Positions 1-7,378 of a stretch of DNA of 54,015 nt are shown here, piece by piece. The number at the start of each line of letters is the position of its first letter. Within the stretch, counting starts at the first letter, position 1. Both the position numbers and the translations under genes were made by a program. Below the pieces are notes generated by a model that was not told the origin of the DNA, made no database searches, and was given only the letters and a program-made list of their open reading frames with translations. Location: contig NZ_DAHUXJ010000121.1 of assembly GCF_027307225.1 (NCBI RefSeq), positions 1-54,015 on the forward strand, in the 5' to 3' direction. Source of the stretch: Bradyrhizobium sp. (GTDB lineage: Bacteria; Pseudomonadota; Alphaproteobacteria; Rhizobiales; Xanthobacteraceae).

Positions 1-53
1 ACCATGGCCTCTCGACCTTTGGGCGTCAGGGGGGCATTCTTGTGGGTGTCCAT
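1..53 (-). CDS. IS481-family transposase, N-terminal fragment (cut by window edge)
   Basis: Eighteen codons from the ATG at 51-53 read MDTHKNAPLTPKGREAMV. This matches the typical start of IS481-family DDE transposases (a HKNA..TP.GRE pattern ahead of the helix-turn-helix). The catalytic domain lies beyond the window. Whether the full gene is intact cannot be seen. Confidence 0.7.
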   Translation of the reverse strand, partial: MDTHKNAPLTPKGREAM

Positions 54-136
54 TCGGTTCTCCGCGAATCGCTGGTGGTTTGGCGACTTCAGAGTTCCCG
101 GTCAGGGCCGAATGGACAACCTCCTGAAAGCCCACA
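1..136 (-). mobile_element. IS481-family insertion sequence, one terminus (rest lies outside the window)
   Basis: The minus strand at 1-53 encodes the first residues of an IS481-type transposase. Reading on the minus strand, the presumed element end is TGTGGGCTTTCAGGAGG, starting at 136. It is followed on the plus strand by TCTAGT (137-142). IS481 elements are known to target NCTAGN and duplicate it, so TCTAGT is the expected target sequence. That CTAG is also the left end of a palindromic repeat (138-216). The other IS end and second target copy are outside the window, so the boundary is inferred. Confidence 0.7.
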
Positions 137-137
137 T

Positions 138-216
138 CTAGTGGAGCTTCGGATTTGATATTCGCTCGGCGAACCCGGGGCCGGATGGGCAGCGAATGTC
201 AAATCCGCTCCACTAG
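138..216. repeat. CTAG-bounded palindrome, solo X-type hairpin, G subfamily
   Basis: A 79-bp imperfect palindrome with CTAG at both ends. The outer stem is GTGGAG/CTCCAC and the inner stem GGATTTGATATTCGC pairs with GCGAATGTCAAATCC with one mismatch. The left arm has a 4-nt bulge (CTTC), which marks it as an X hairpin in reverse orientation. Its expected Y partner would lie to the left, where the IS481 element now ends. Confidence 0.85.
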
Positions 217-312
217 CCACCTTGAAGTCCGGCTCGCGCTGCATGATCTTATGGCCACCACGGCCACGGCGATGGCTGATCGGAATGATTTTTGGGCCTG
301 CCAAATCCGTTC

Positions 313-1524
313 ATGGATTCATCTGAAATCACCCTCGAAGCGGTTTCTTCCGTCAGCCAGATTGCGGCTGACGAGTGGAATGCCTGCGCGAATCCAGTTG
401 CTTGCCCTGATGGACTGCCGGAGAACTTCAAGAACCCCTACAACCCCTTTGTCTCGCATGCGTTTTTCGCGGCCGCCGAGGCGTCCGGATCGGCGACGGC
501 CCGGACCGGCTGGGGGGCGCGTCATTTGCTCGCCCGGCGAGAGGGCGAAATCGTCGGCATCGTCCCCTGCTATCTGAAATCGCATTCGAGGGGCGAATAC
601 GTGTTCGACCGTGGCTGGGCCGATGCGTATGAGCGCGCGGGCGGAAGTTATTACCCGAAGCTTCAGGCCTCGGTCCCCTTTACACCGGCAAGCGGCCCTC
701 GCCTCCTGATCCGCGGCGATGAGAACCAGGACGAAATCCGCTCGGCGCTGGCGCGCGGTCTGATTGGGCTGTGCCAGGCCACCGAAGCGTCATCCGTGCA
801 CGTGACGTTTGCGCGCGAGGCGGAGTGCAAATTTTTGGCCGGGCACGGCTTCCTGCAACGGACCGACCAGCAATTCCACTGGCGCAATCAGGACTACCGC
901 AGCTTCGATGATTTCCTTGCTACGCTGAATTCGCGTCATCGGAAAGCGATCAAGCGCGAGCGGCGCGAGGCGGTCGCCAGCGGAATTACGATTCACGCGC
1001 TGAGCGGCAGCGACATCACCGAGGACGCGTGGGATGCGTTCTTCGCGTTCTACATGGAAACCGGCTCGCGCAAATGGGGCCGGCCTTATTTGACCCGTTC
1101 GTTCTTCTCGCTGGTCGGCGAGAGCATGTCGAACGACGTGCTGCTGATCATGGCGAAGCGCGACAGCCGCTGGATTGCGGGCGCCATCAACTTCATCGGC
1201 TCGGACACGCTGTTCGGCCGCAACTGGGGCGCGGTCGAACATCATCCGTTCCTGCATTTCGAGGTGTGCTATTATCAGGCCATCGACTACGCCATTGCGC
1301 ACGGCCTGAAAACGGTTGAAGCCGGCGCGCAGGGCGAGCACAAGATCGCCCGCGGATACCTGCCTCAGACCACGTATTCAGCGCACTTTATCGCCGACCC
1401 GGGCCTGCGTTATGCAATCAACGATTATCTCAAGCGCGAGCGCGCCTATGTCGCCGAGATGGGGCGCGAACTTGCCGAGACCGGACCGTTCCGCAAAGAC
1501 AGCGGCATTGTGGACAACGATTAG
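313..1524 (+). CDS. FemAB-like GNAT-superfamily acyltransferase (DUF482/peptidogalycan type)
   Basis: A 403-residue protein resembling the FemAB_like/DUF482 family, which share the FemX/GNAT fold and are annotated as peptidogalycan biosynthesis proteins; the real substrate is unknown. Family features are the NPYNPFVSHAFF segment near the N terminus, FLATLNSRHRKAIKRER near residue 210, and a GRNWGA...LHFEVCYYQAI region around 300-320. There is no signal peptide, so it is probably cytoplasmic. The frame is also open from a TTG at 292, but the ATG at 313 (MDSSEIT) is preferred. The next gene, a HIT protein, begins 14 bp downstream and is probably co-transcribed. Confidence 0.8.
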   Translation: MDSSEITLEAVSSVSQIAADEWNACANPVACPDGLPENFKNPYNPFVSHAFFAAAEASGSATARTGWGARHLLARREGEIVGIVPCYLKSHSRGEYVFDRGWADAYERAGGSYYPKLQASVPFTPASGPRLLIRGDENQDEIRSALARGLIGLCQATEASSVHVTFAREAECKFLAGHGFLQRTDQQFHWRNQDYRSFDDFLATLNSRHRKAIKRERREAVASGITIHALSGSDITEDAWDAFFAFYMETGSRKWGRPYLTRSFFSLVGESMSNDVLLIMAKRDSRWIAGAINFIGSDTLFGRNWGAVEHHPFLHFEVCYYQAIDYAIAHGLKTVEAGAQGEHKIARGYLPQTTYSAHFIADPGLRYAINDYLKRERAYVAEMGRELAETGPFRKDSGIVDND

Positions 1525-1538
1525 ATCAGGAGATTTTC

Positions 1539-1967
1539 ATGTCCGCCTATGACCCGCAAAATCCGTTTGCCAAGATCCTGCGCGGCGAATTCCCCTGCTA
1601 CAAGATCCATGAGGACGAGCACACGCTGGCCTTTCTCGACATCATGCCGCGCTCTCCGGGCCATACGCTGGTGATCCCGAAGGCGGCCGCCCGCAACATC
1701 CTCGACATCGACCCGGATGACCTTGCGCATGTGACGCGCGTCGCGCAAAAAATCGCGAAGGCTTCGATGACCGCGTTCAATGCCCAAGGCATCACGGTCC
1801 AGCAATTTTCGGAAGCGGCCGGCGGACAGGTCGTGTTTCACCTGCATATGCATGTCATGCCGCGGCAGATGGGCGTGGCGCTGTTGCCGCCGGCCAGCCG
1901 CAAGGAAGATGGCAAGGTGCTGGAGGCCAATGCCGCCAAGCTCATGGCGGCGTTGAAGGGAAATTGA
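1539..1967 (+). CDS. HIT (histidine triad) family nucleotide hydrolase
   Basis: A 142-residue protein of the Hint/HIT branch, which hydrolyses nucleoside phosphoramidates and related nucleotide conjugates in the cytoplasm. It has the N-terminal NPFAKILRGEFPCYKIHEDE block, the DIMPRSPGHTLVIPK block, and the catalytic triad motif HLHMHV near residues 102-107, with three alternating histidines. Length is normal for the family. An AGGAG ribosome binding site sits a few bases before the ATG. It follows the FemAB-like gene by 14 bp. Confidence 0.93.
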   Translation: MSAYDPQNPFAKILRGEFPCYKIHEDEHTLAFLDIMPRSPGHTLVIPKAAARNILDIDPDDLAHVTRVAQKIAKASMTAFNAQGITVQQFSEAAGGQVVFHLHMHVMPRQMGVALLPPASRKEDGKVLEANAAKLMAALKGN

Positions 1968-1983
1968 ATTTAGAAGGGGTCCC

Positions 1984-2469
1984 TCAATACCCCGGCTCTC
2001 CCCGTTGCGCAGCGAGCGGCGAGAACTCGCAACGATCGGGCTTGAGGTCGATCAACGGCGTCTCATCGAGACAATCGAGCCCTCGCACCAACACGCTCGA
2101 ACCTTCGATGCCGACGAATTTGACGATCGAGGTGCCGATTGGGTTCGGCCGCACCGGCGAGCGTAACGAGAATGTGCCGCGCGTCTTTCCGTTTTTCTTC
2201 GGGCTCTGCAGCACGAGATTGCGCGGCGATCGGTGCAGCCAATAGATCACTTCGAGGTGCTGGTAGAAATCGACGCCGTGGAGCGCCGGCACCCACGGTT
2301 CGAAGATCTCGAGCCGGCAGACCGGACCCTCATGGCCGCCTTGCCGCGGCGTTTGCTCGTGCGATTTCCAGGGCGTGCGGATGCGGCCGATAAAAACAAG
2401 ACCGGCATCATGAGCCGCTGGCATTTCGACGGCGACTTCGCCTTCCCGTAGTTGCGCTTTCACAGTCAT
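1984..2469 (-). CDS. trmO: TrmO/TsaA-type tRNA (N6-threonylcarbamoyladenosine37) methyltransferase
   Basis: A 161-residue UPF0066/TsaA-like protein. The family uses S-adenosylmethionine to N6-methylate t6A37 in certain tRNAs. The signature is visible: GRIRTPWK near the N terminus, LEVIYWLHRSPR in the middle, and the core FSLRSPVRPNPIGTS then LDETPLIDLKP towards the C terminus. It is shorter than E. coli TrmO and lacks the C-terminal extension, as is common in alphaproteobacterial members. The start is the ATG at 2469, 4 bp after the stop of the upstream TctC-like gene, so the two are probably co-transcribed although functionally unrelated. Confidence 0.85.
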   Translation of the reverse strand: MTVKAQLREGEVAVEMPAAHDAGLVFIGRIRTPWKSHEQTPRQGGHEGPVCRLEIFEPWVPALHGVDFYQHLEVIYWLHRSPRNLVLQSPKKNGKTRGTFSLRSPVRPNPIGTSIVKFVGIEGSSVLVRGLDCLDETPLIDLKPDRCEFSPLAAQRGEPGY

Positions 2470-2473
2470 TATT

Positions 2474-3460
2474 TCAGTCCAATGAAATGTTCCGCGCCTT
2501 GACCACCGCCGACCACCGGGCACGATCGGCCTCGATGAAGGCGGTAATCCCGGCCGCGCTTTGCGGGCGCTTCACCGAATAGCCGATTTTCTGAAGCGTC
2601 GCACGAAACGCCTCATCATTGAGGGCCCGGTCGAGGCTCCCTTTCAGAATGGCTGCGACATTCTCCGGCACCTTCGCAGGCACGGCAATCGAGAACCAGA
2701 CACTGACGAGGTAGTCGGGATAGCCGCTCTCCGCAATGGTCGGGACATCAGGCAGTTCGGAGCGCCGTTTCACTGACGTCACACCGAGTGCTCGCAACGA
2801 TCCAGCCTTGACCGAGGGCAAAGCCGTGCCGAAGGAATCGAACATCAGCTGGACGTTGCCAGCCAGCAGATCGACCAGCGCAGGGCCCGCGCCCTTGTAC
2901 GGCACATGGGTCATCTCGATGCCGGTCATCTGCTTGAACATCTCGCCCGCGAGATGAATCACGCCCCCGGTTCCAGCCGAGCTGAAAGAGAGCTTCCCCG
3001 GATGCTGTTTGGCGTAAGCCACAAACTCCGCAACGGACTTGGCCGGCACGGAGGAATGGATCTCCATGACGAGCGGATCCTCCGTGACAATCGCCAGCGT
3101 CCGAAAATCCCGATCGGGATCGTAGGCGAGCTTCTTGTAGAGCATGGGATTAAGCACAAACATCGAGCCCGACACGACCAGGAGCGTGTACCCGTCGGCA
3201 TCGCCGCGCGCGACCGCTTCGGCACCGATCGCGCCCTGGGCGCCGCCCTTGTTCTCGACGAACGTTGCCTGCTTGAGGTCCCTGGCGAGATAATCCGCAA
3301 CCGCCCGCCCGACGACGTCGGTCGGACCGCCGGCAGAATAGGGAACCACGAGGCGAATGGGCCGCGTCGGAAACTCGGCCGTCTCGCCGCGCGTTGCTGC
3401 GAAGAGGGCCGCCATACCGACAAGTCCAGCGATCAAGGCCGACTTGAGAGGTGGGCCCAT
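2474..3460 (-). CDS. TctC/Bug-family periplasmic solute-binding protein
   Basis: A 328-residue Bug protein of the tripartite tricarboxylate transporter family, which binds small carboxylates in the periplasm. A signal peptide (LIAGLVGMAALFAA then cleavage before EFPTRPI) is followed by the family's first binding loop, VVPYSAGGPTDVVGR, and by the NKGGAQGAIGAEAVA, FSSAGTGGVIHL and VPYKGAGPALVDLLAG blocks. The ATG at 3460 is chosen over the frame's upstream start because GGAGG lies 7 bp before it. No TctA/TctB membrane genes adjoin it, the usual situation for the many orphan Bug proteins of this group. A two-hairpin repeat unit ends 29 bp upstream. Confidence 0.92.
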   Translation of the reverse strand: MGPPLKSALIAGLVGMAALFAATRGETAEFPTRPIRLVVPYSAGGPTDVVGRAVADYLARDLKQATFVENKGGAQGAIGAEAVARGDADGYTLLVVSGSMFVLNPMLYKKLAYDPDRDFRTLAIVTEDPLVMEIHSSVPAKSVAEFVAYAKQHPGKLSFSSAGTGGVIHLAGEMFKQMTGIEMTHVPYKGAGPALVDLLAGNVQLMFDSFGTALPSVKAGSLRALGVTSVKRRSELPDVPTIAESGYPDYLVSVWFSIAVPAKVPENVAAILKGSLDRALNDEAFRATLQKIGYSVKRPQSAAGITAFIEADRARWSAVVKARNISLD

Positions 3461-3488
3461 TCTCGTTTCCTCCGCAAGCGTCATGGTG

Positions 3489-3656
3489 CTAGTGGTCCGA
3501 TTCTAACATTCGCATCCCTTCTCAGCGGACATTTTTGCGAATGTTAGAATCAAAGGACCACTAGCAAATATATGTTTCTAGTGGAGTTTAGGATTTGACA
3601 TTCGCTTTCCGAACTGGCGGCTAGATGGGTAGCGAATGTCAAATCCGCTCCACTAG
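3489..3656 (-). repeat. Two-hairpin CTAG unit, G subfamily (Y 3489-3564, linker, X 3578-3656), reverse
   Basis: Y hairpin: outer stem GTGGTCC/GGACCAC and inner stem GATTCTAACATTCGCA/TGCGAATGTTAGAATC, with an AAA bulge on the right arm. The linker at 3565-3577 reads CAAATATATGTTT, the reverse complement form of the consensus. X hairpin: outer stem GTGGAG/CTCCAC and a 15-bp inner stem GGATTTGACATTCGC, with a TTTA bulge on the left arm. All four ends are CTAG. It lies upstream of the TctC-like gene, between it and azlD. Confidence 0.93.
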
Positions 3657-3684
3657 CGGGATCATCAAACCAGCAATGTCGGGG

Positions 3685-4041
3685 TCAGCCAAGCCACCAT
3701 TTGCCGGCCAGCATCACAAGTTCACCGGATACGACGCCCGCGAAGATCGACCGCCGCGTCAGCGCGAACACGACAAAGCCCACCACCACCGCGCCATAGC
3801 GCAGGACGTCCGGGACGCTTGCGAGCGCGCCCGGCGGCCGCACCAAAATCTCCGCGATAACGCCTGCGAGGATCGCTGTAGCCACTGCCTTGATCCACAT
3901 CAGGAGATCGGAACCCTCGTCGATTCCGCTGCCGAGCCACAGGCCGAGCATGCGCCAGATCTGGTTGGGGAATACGCCCGCCAGCAACAACACCACGAGT
4001 GCGTGCCAGTCGCCGACAAAATTGAGCAGGAAGTCGCTCAT
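3685..4041 (-). CDS. azlD: AzlD-family branched-chain amino acid exporter, small subunit
   Basis: A 118-residue protein with four hydrophobic helices (LLLAGVFPNQIWRMLGLWLG, IKAVATAILAGVIAEIL, VLRYGAVVVGFVVFAL, FAGVVSGELVMLAG), the AzlD/LivH-like pattern. Together with AzlC it forms a branched-chain amino acid efflux pump in the inner membrane (AzlCD/BrnFE type). The ATG at 4041 overlaps the azlC stop in an ATGA arrangement, indicating translational coupling. An upstream in-frame start at 4056 is less likely. Confidence 0.88.
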   Translation of the reverse strand: MSDFLLNFVGDWHALVVLLLAGVFPNQIWRMLGLWLGSGIDEGSDLLMWIKAVATAILAGVIAEILVRPPGALASVPDVLRYGAVVVGFVVFALTRRSIFAGVVSGELVMLAGKWWLG

Positions 4042-4775
4042 GACCTCTCCCGCCATTTGTGGACGCCAAAGGCGATCGTGCCGGCGGCAACTCCGCTGAT
4101 CAGGATATCGATGCCGCTGTTGAGCAGCGAAGCCAATGGATAAAACGCAAGCCCGAGGCCCAGCGCCAGCACGTCCGCAAGCCCCCGGGAGTTGCGGGCG
4201 GTCGAAAACAGAAACGATAGCGGCGTCAGCAGCAAGATCGCGGAAGCAAATGTCTGGGTCAGGTTTGCCGCCAGCTCATAACCGATCGCGGTCGCCACCA
4301 GACCGATCAGCGCGAGCCCGCTGCCAAGCCCCTGCACAAAGGCCATGCGGCGGTCGCGCGGCACATGCGGCAGGAAGCGGTAGCACTCGACCCAGAGCGT
4401 CACCGCCGTAAAATGCGCGACCAGCGCGAGCTGACGCTGCCTGGTTTGCGGCGTGCGCATCATGGGCAGCACTGCGACCACCATCGGAAACAGCCGGACC
4501 GCGCTCACGGTCACCGCGATCGCCGCTTGCACGATGGACGCGCCGGAGGAAAGCGTCGAGATCAGGATGATCTGCGCAGGTCCGGCCCAGACCAGAAGGG
4601 TCGCCAGTATGGCCCAGGCCAGCGAGAAATGCGTGTCGTGGGCGAGCGCGCCGATGCCGACATAGGTGACGAAAAGCACCAGCGACAGAATGGTGAAGCG
4701 AACCGCGGCCATCCCCAACGCAAACGCACGTAATGGCCGGTGCCATTGGGGTGAATCGAGCGGCGGAAATGACAT
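4038..4775 (-). CDS. azlC: AzlC-family branched-chain amino acid exporter, large subunit
   Basis: A 245-residue membrane protein of the AzlC family. Visible signatures are HDTHFSLAWAILATLLVWAGPAQIIL in the N-terminal half, the VSAVRLFPMVVAVLPMMR segment, and HFTAVTLWVEC. Repeated hydrophobic helices fit an inner-membrane permease. It is translated immediately before azlD with a 4-bp overlap, so the pair makes one transporter. No Lrp-type regulator lies next to it. Confidence 0.88.
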   Translation of the reverse strand: MSFPPLDSPQWHRPLRAFALGMAAVRFTILSLVLFVTYVGIGALAHDTHFSLAWAILATLLVWAGPAQIILISTLSSGASIVQAAIAVTVSAVRLFPMVVAVLPMMRTPQTRQRQLALVAHFTAVTLWVECYRFLPHVPRDRRMAFVQGLGSGLALIGLVATAIGYELAANLTQTFASAILLLTPLSFLFSTARNSRGLADVLALGLGLAFYPLASLLNSGIDILISGVAAGTIAFGVHKWRERS

Positions 4776-4870
4776 GAAAGATTGGCGTTAAGGTGAATCG
4801 GCGCTGGCCATAACGCGGACGAACCGTGTGGCCGTCAACCTCGCCGAAGTTCAAGGCTGTCATGCGCCGC

Positions 4871-5857
4871 TTACCCCCGCATCCCCACGTTCCTCAGCAC
4901 GAAACATGCGCCGCCGGCGCGGCGGATGCGGTTACAGAGGTTGTCAGCCTCCGGCCGCGTCTCGGCGCCGATGCGCACCTGGTAGAACGTCCGCATGCCG
5001 CGGCTGTGATTCTGCGAACTGAGCAAGCTCGGCGACTGGTCGCCGATCACGCCGCGTAATTTCGCCATCGCGCGCGAATACATCGCCATCGCCAGATCAC
5101 GATTGAATCCTCCGGCTAGCTGCACGCCCCACGGCTTGGCTGCACCGAACTGAACGTTCTCTTCCAGCCGGCTGACGAAATAATTCGGAGCGCGCTTGAG
5201 CAGCGCCATCAGGTCCCGGCAGGTGGTATGCGCGGCCCCACGGTCAGACACTTGCCCGCCCCGGCCGGCCGATTGCCATTCCTCGACCGTGGCGCCGGTA
5301 ATCACCGAAACATAATGCCGCGTCTCCTGTGGCATCGATCCGCCGCCGGCTAGCCATTCCTGCACCCGCCGCGGCCCCGCATTGTAGGCGGCCGCCGCGA
5401 GCCCGAGATTGCCAAACTGACTACGCAACTGGCTAAGGAATTCGGCCGACTTCGGCAGCGCCTGCACGGGATCGAACGGATCGAGCAAGCGGCGCTCGCT
5501 TGCCGTTCCCGGCATGAACTGCGCGATGCCCTGCGCGCGCTCACCGCCGCGGGTCATCGGTCCGATGGCGTCGGGCTGAAAGCGGCTTTCTTGCCAGATG
5601 ACGCGGGCAAAGAACTCGAGCGGCAGGTTATTGGCCCTCGCCGCCGCCTCGATCATCAGACACATGGCTTCCCGCGTGTTGGGATCGGCCGGCTTTTCCG
5701 GCGCCGGCGGGATCGCGAGTTCTTCGACGCTCGGGATCGCTATTCCGAAGCGATCGTTCTCGGATTGAGTCTCCTGCGCGACTGCGGCGCCGATGCCGCA
5801 GAAGAGCATCGCGGTAGCGACGGAGACCCAAATAGAGGAGCCGTTGAACCCGTGCAT
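4871..5857 (-). CDS. Secreted lytic transglycosylase (SLT domain) with SPOR-like C terminus
   Basis: A 328-residue periplasmic enzyme predicted to cleave peptidoglycan glycan strands to 1,6-anhydromuropeptides. A signal peptide ends near AVAQ (about residue 28). The SLT domain spans roughly 65-185: catalytic glutamate in VIWQESRFQPDAIGP, then RAQGIAQFMPGTA and LAAAAYNAGPRRVQEWL. After a spacer, the last 40 residues (FYQVRIGAETRPEADNLCNR...GACFVLRN) resemble an SPOR repeat, which binds denuded septal glycan. It stands alone, divergent from the GrdB-like gene. Confidence 0.9.
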   Translation of the reverse strand: MHGFNGSSIWVSVATAMLFCGIGAAVAQETQSENDRFGIAIPSVEELAIPPAPEKPADPNTREAMCLMIEAAARANNLPLEFFARVIWQESRFQPDAIGPMTRGGERAQGIAQFMPGTASERRLLDPFDPVQALPKSAEFLSQLRSQFGNLGLAAAAYNAGPRRVQEWLAGGGSMPQETRHYVSVITGATVEEWQSAGRGGQVSDRGAAHTTCRDLMALLKRAPNYFVSRLEENVQFGAAKPWGVQLAGGFNRDLAMAMYSRAMAKLRGVIGDQSPSLLSSQNHSRGMRTFYQVRIGAETRPEADNLCNRIRRAGGACFVLRNVGMRG

Positions 5858-5949
5858 TGCAGTCCTGCCTTGGAAGTAAAGCGCCTTGACACCTTACGCC
5901 CGCCGTTTAGCTATCGTTCCAAGATGGCGGCTTGAAGAGAGCGTTCCCG

Positions 5950-6885
5950 ATGACGACCGTTTCCGACGACCGTACTGGCTTCGCGCCCGACGACGATGCG
6001 CCGATCCCCTATATGGCGCGCACGCGGGAATATTACGCCGCAATCGGCTACACCACGCCCTATCGCTGGGCGCATTATGTCGGTGCGCCGTTTCAACCGC
6101 TGCGCAAGCCCCTCGCGCAGTCACGCATCACCGTCATAACGACCGCGGCACCGTTCGATCCCGCGAAAGGCGACCAGGGTCCTGGCGCCAAATACAACAG
6201 TGGCGCGAAGTTCTATTCCGTCTACGACGGCGATACTTCCCGGACGCATGATTTGCGGATCTCGCACATCGCCTATGACCGCGTGCACACCTCGGCCGAG
6301 GATAGCGGCAGCTGGTTTCCGCTGCCGCAGCTGCTACGCCTGGCCTCCGAAAAGCGGATCGGCGAAGTGGCTCCGCGCTTTTTCGGCGCGCCGACCAACC
6401 GCAGCCAGCGCGCGACGATCGAGACCGACGCGCCGGAAATTCTCGTCCGCTGCCAGGCCGATCGCGTCGATGCAGCGGTGCTGGTACCGAACTGTCCGGT
6501 CTGCCACCAGACCGTCAGCCTGGTCGCCCGGCATCTCGAAGCGAACGGTATCCCGACCGTCGTGATGGGATGCGCCAAGGATATCGTCGAGCACGCGGCG
6601 GTACCCCGCTTCCTGTTCTCGGATTTCCCGCTTGGCAACTCTGCCGGAAAGCCGCACGACGTCGCGTCGCAGGCCTTCACGCTCGAACTCGCCCTGCGCG
6701 TTCTGGAGACGGCACCGTCGGCCCAGACCACGGTGCAGTCGCCGCTGCGCTGGAGTGCGGACCCCTCCTGGAAACGCGACTACAACAACGTGGCGGCCTT
6801 GAGCGCCGAGGAGCTCGCCCGGCGCCGACGCGAATTCGACGCCCAGAAGCAAATCGCGCGGACATTGCGGGACACCGCTGCCTAA
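5950..6885 (+). CDS. GrdB-like protein (glycine/sarcosine/betaine reductase selenoprotein B family)
   Basis: A 311-residue protein resembling the aerobic homologues annotated as glycine/betaine reductase selenoprotein B family. Visible features are an N-terminal PIPYMARTREYYAAIGYTTPYRWAH segment, THDLRISH...DRVHTSAED in the middle, and VPNCPVCHQTV...HLEANGIPTVVMG near 180-210, where CPVC occupies the place of the family's redox-active cysteine region. No TGA selenocysteine codon is seen. The true substrate is unknown and no other glycine reductase genes are nearby. The frame opens at a TTG (5932), but the ATG at 5950 is preferred. Family assignment is moderate. Confidence 0.65.
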   Translation: MTTVSDDRTGFAPDDDAPIPYMARTREYYAAIGYTTPYRWAHYVGAPFQPLRKPLAQSRITVITTAAPFDPAKGDQGPGAKYNSGAKFYSVYDGDTSRTHDLRISHIAYDRVHTSAEDSGSWFPLPQLLRLASEKRIGEVAPRFFGAPTNRSQRATIETDAPEILVRCQADRVDAAVLVPNCPVCHQTVSLVARHLEANGIPTVVMGCAKDIVEHAAVPRFLFSDFPLGNSAGKPHDVASQAFTLELALRVLETAPSAQTTVQSPLRWSADPSWKRDYNNVAALSAEELARRRREFDAQKQIARTLRDTAA

Positions 6886-7018
6886 ATTGCCTGCATACCC
6901 GCGGTGAGGGCTCAATCTTCGCAATATTGATTTACGTTAACGCGGCTTTTTGGCCGCGATGGCCTTCCGCTACCGCCAAAGCCGCGTAAAAGTCTGCCCG
7001 TTTTTTAGGAGCTTTTTG

Positions 7019-7378
7019 ATGGTTGAGCGACGCCAGGCCCCACGCGACAAGGTGATTTACGGCGGCACCGCCGAGATTGCCGAAAATGGCGCGTCCCGGG
7101 ATTGTGTGATCCGCGACATCTCGGAAAACGGCGCACACCTCGAATTCGGCAATACCGTCCGTCTTCCCAAGAACTCGTTGCACCTGACCATCGCGCGCAA
7201 AGGCCGCTCGTTCATGGCGCGGGTCATCTGGCTGCGCGACAATTTCGCCGGCGTGGCGTTCAACACCGAGCACTCCTTCGAGCTGCCCGGCTCCGACCTC
7301 GCTGAACGCTTGCGCAAGAGCGAGAAGAAGAAGCGCCAGCTGCAGCGGCGCATCAAGGAATTGATCGGCGAAGGCTGA
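7019..7378 (+). CDS. PilZ-domain protein (probable c-di-GMP binder)
   Basis: A 119-residue protein with a single PilZ domain. The N-terminal ERRQAPRDKV supplies the RxxxR-like arginines and DISENGAHLEF the D/NxSxxG motif, the two elements that clamp c-di-GMP. The C terminus is a charged helix (LRKSEKKKRQLQRRIKELIGEG) that may form a short coiled coil. The ATG at 7019 has TAGGAG a few bases upstream; the longer upstream frame lacks this. It overlaps the 3' end of the convergent intradiol dioxygenase gene by 26 bp. Confidence 0.9.
   Translation: MVERRQAPRDKVIYGGTAEIAENGASRDCVIRDISENGAHLEFGNTVRLPKNSLHLTIARKGRSFMARVIWLRDNFAGVAFNTEHSFELPGSDLAERLRKSEKKKRQLQRRIKELIGEG

Noticed and set aside
3489..3656. 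Rho-independent terminators
   Set aside because: The stems are far longer than terminators, come in pairs with a conserved linker, often lie upstream of genes, and lack T runs.
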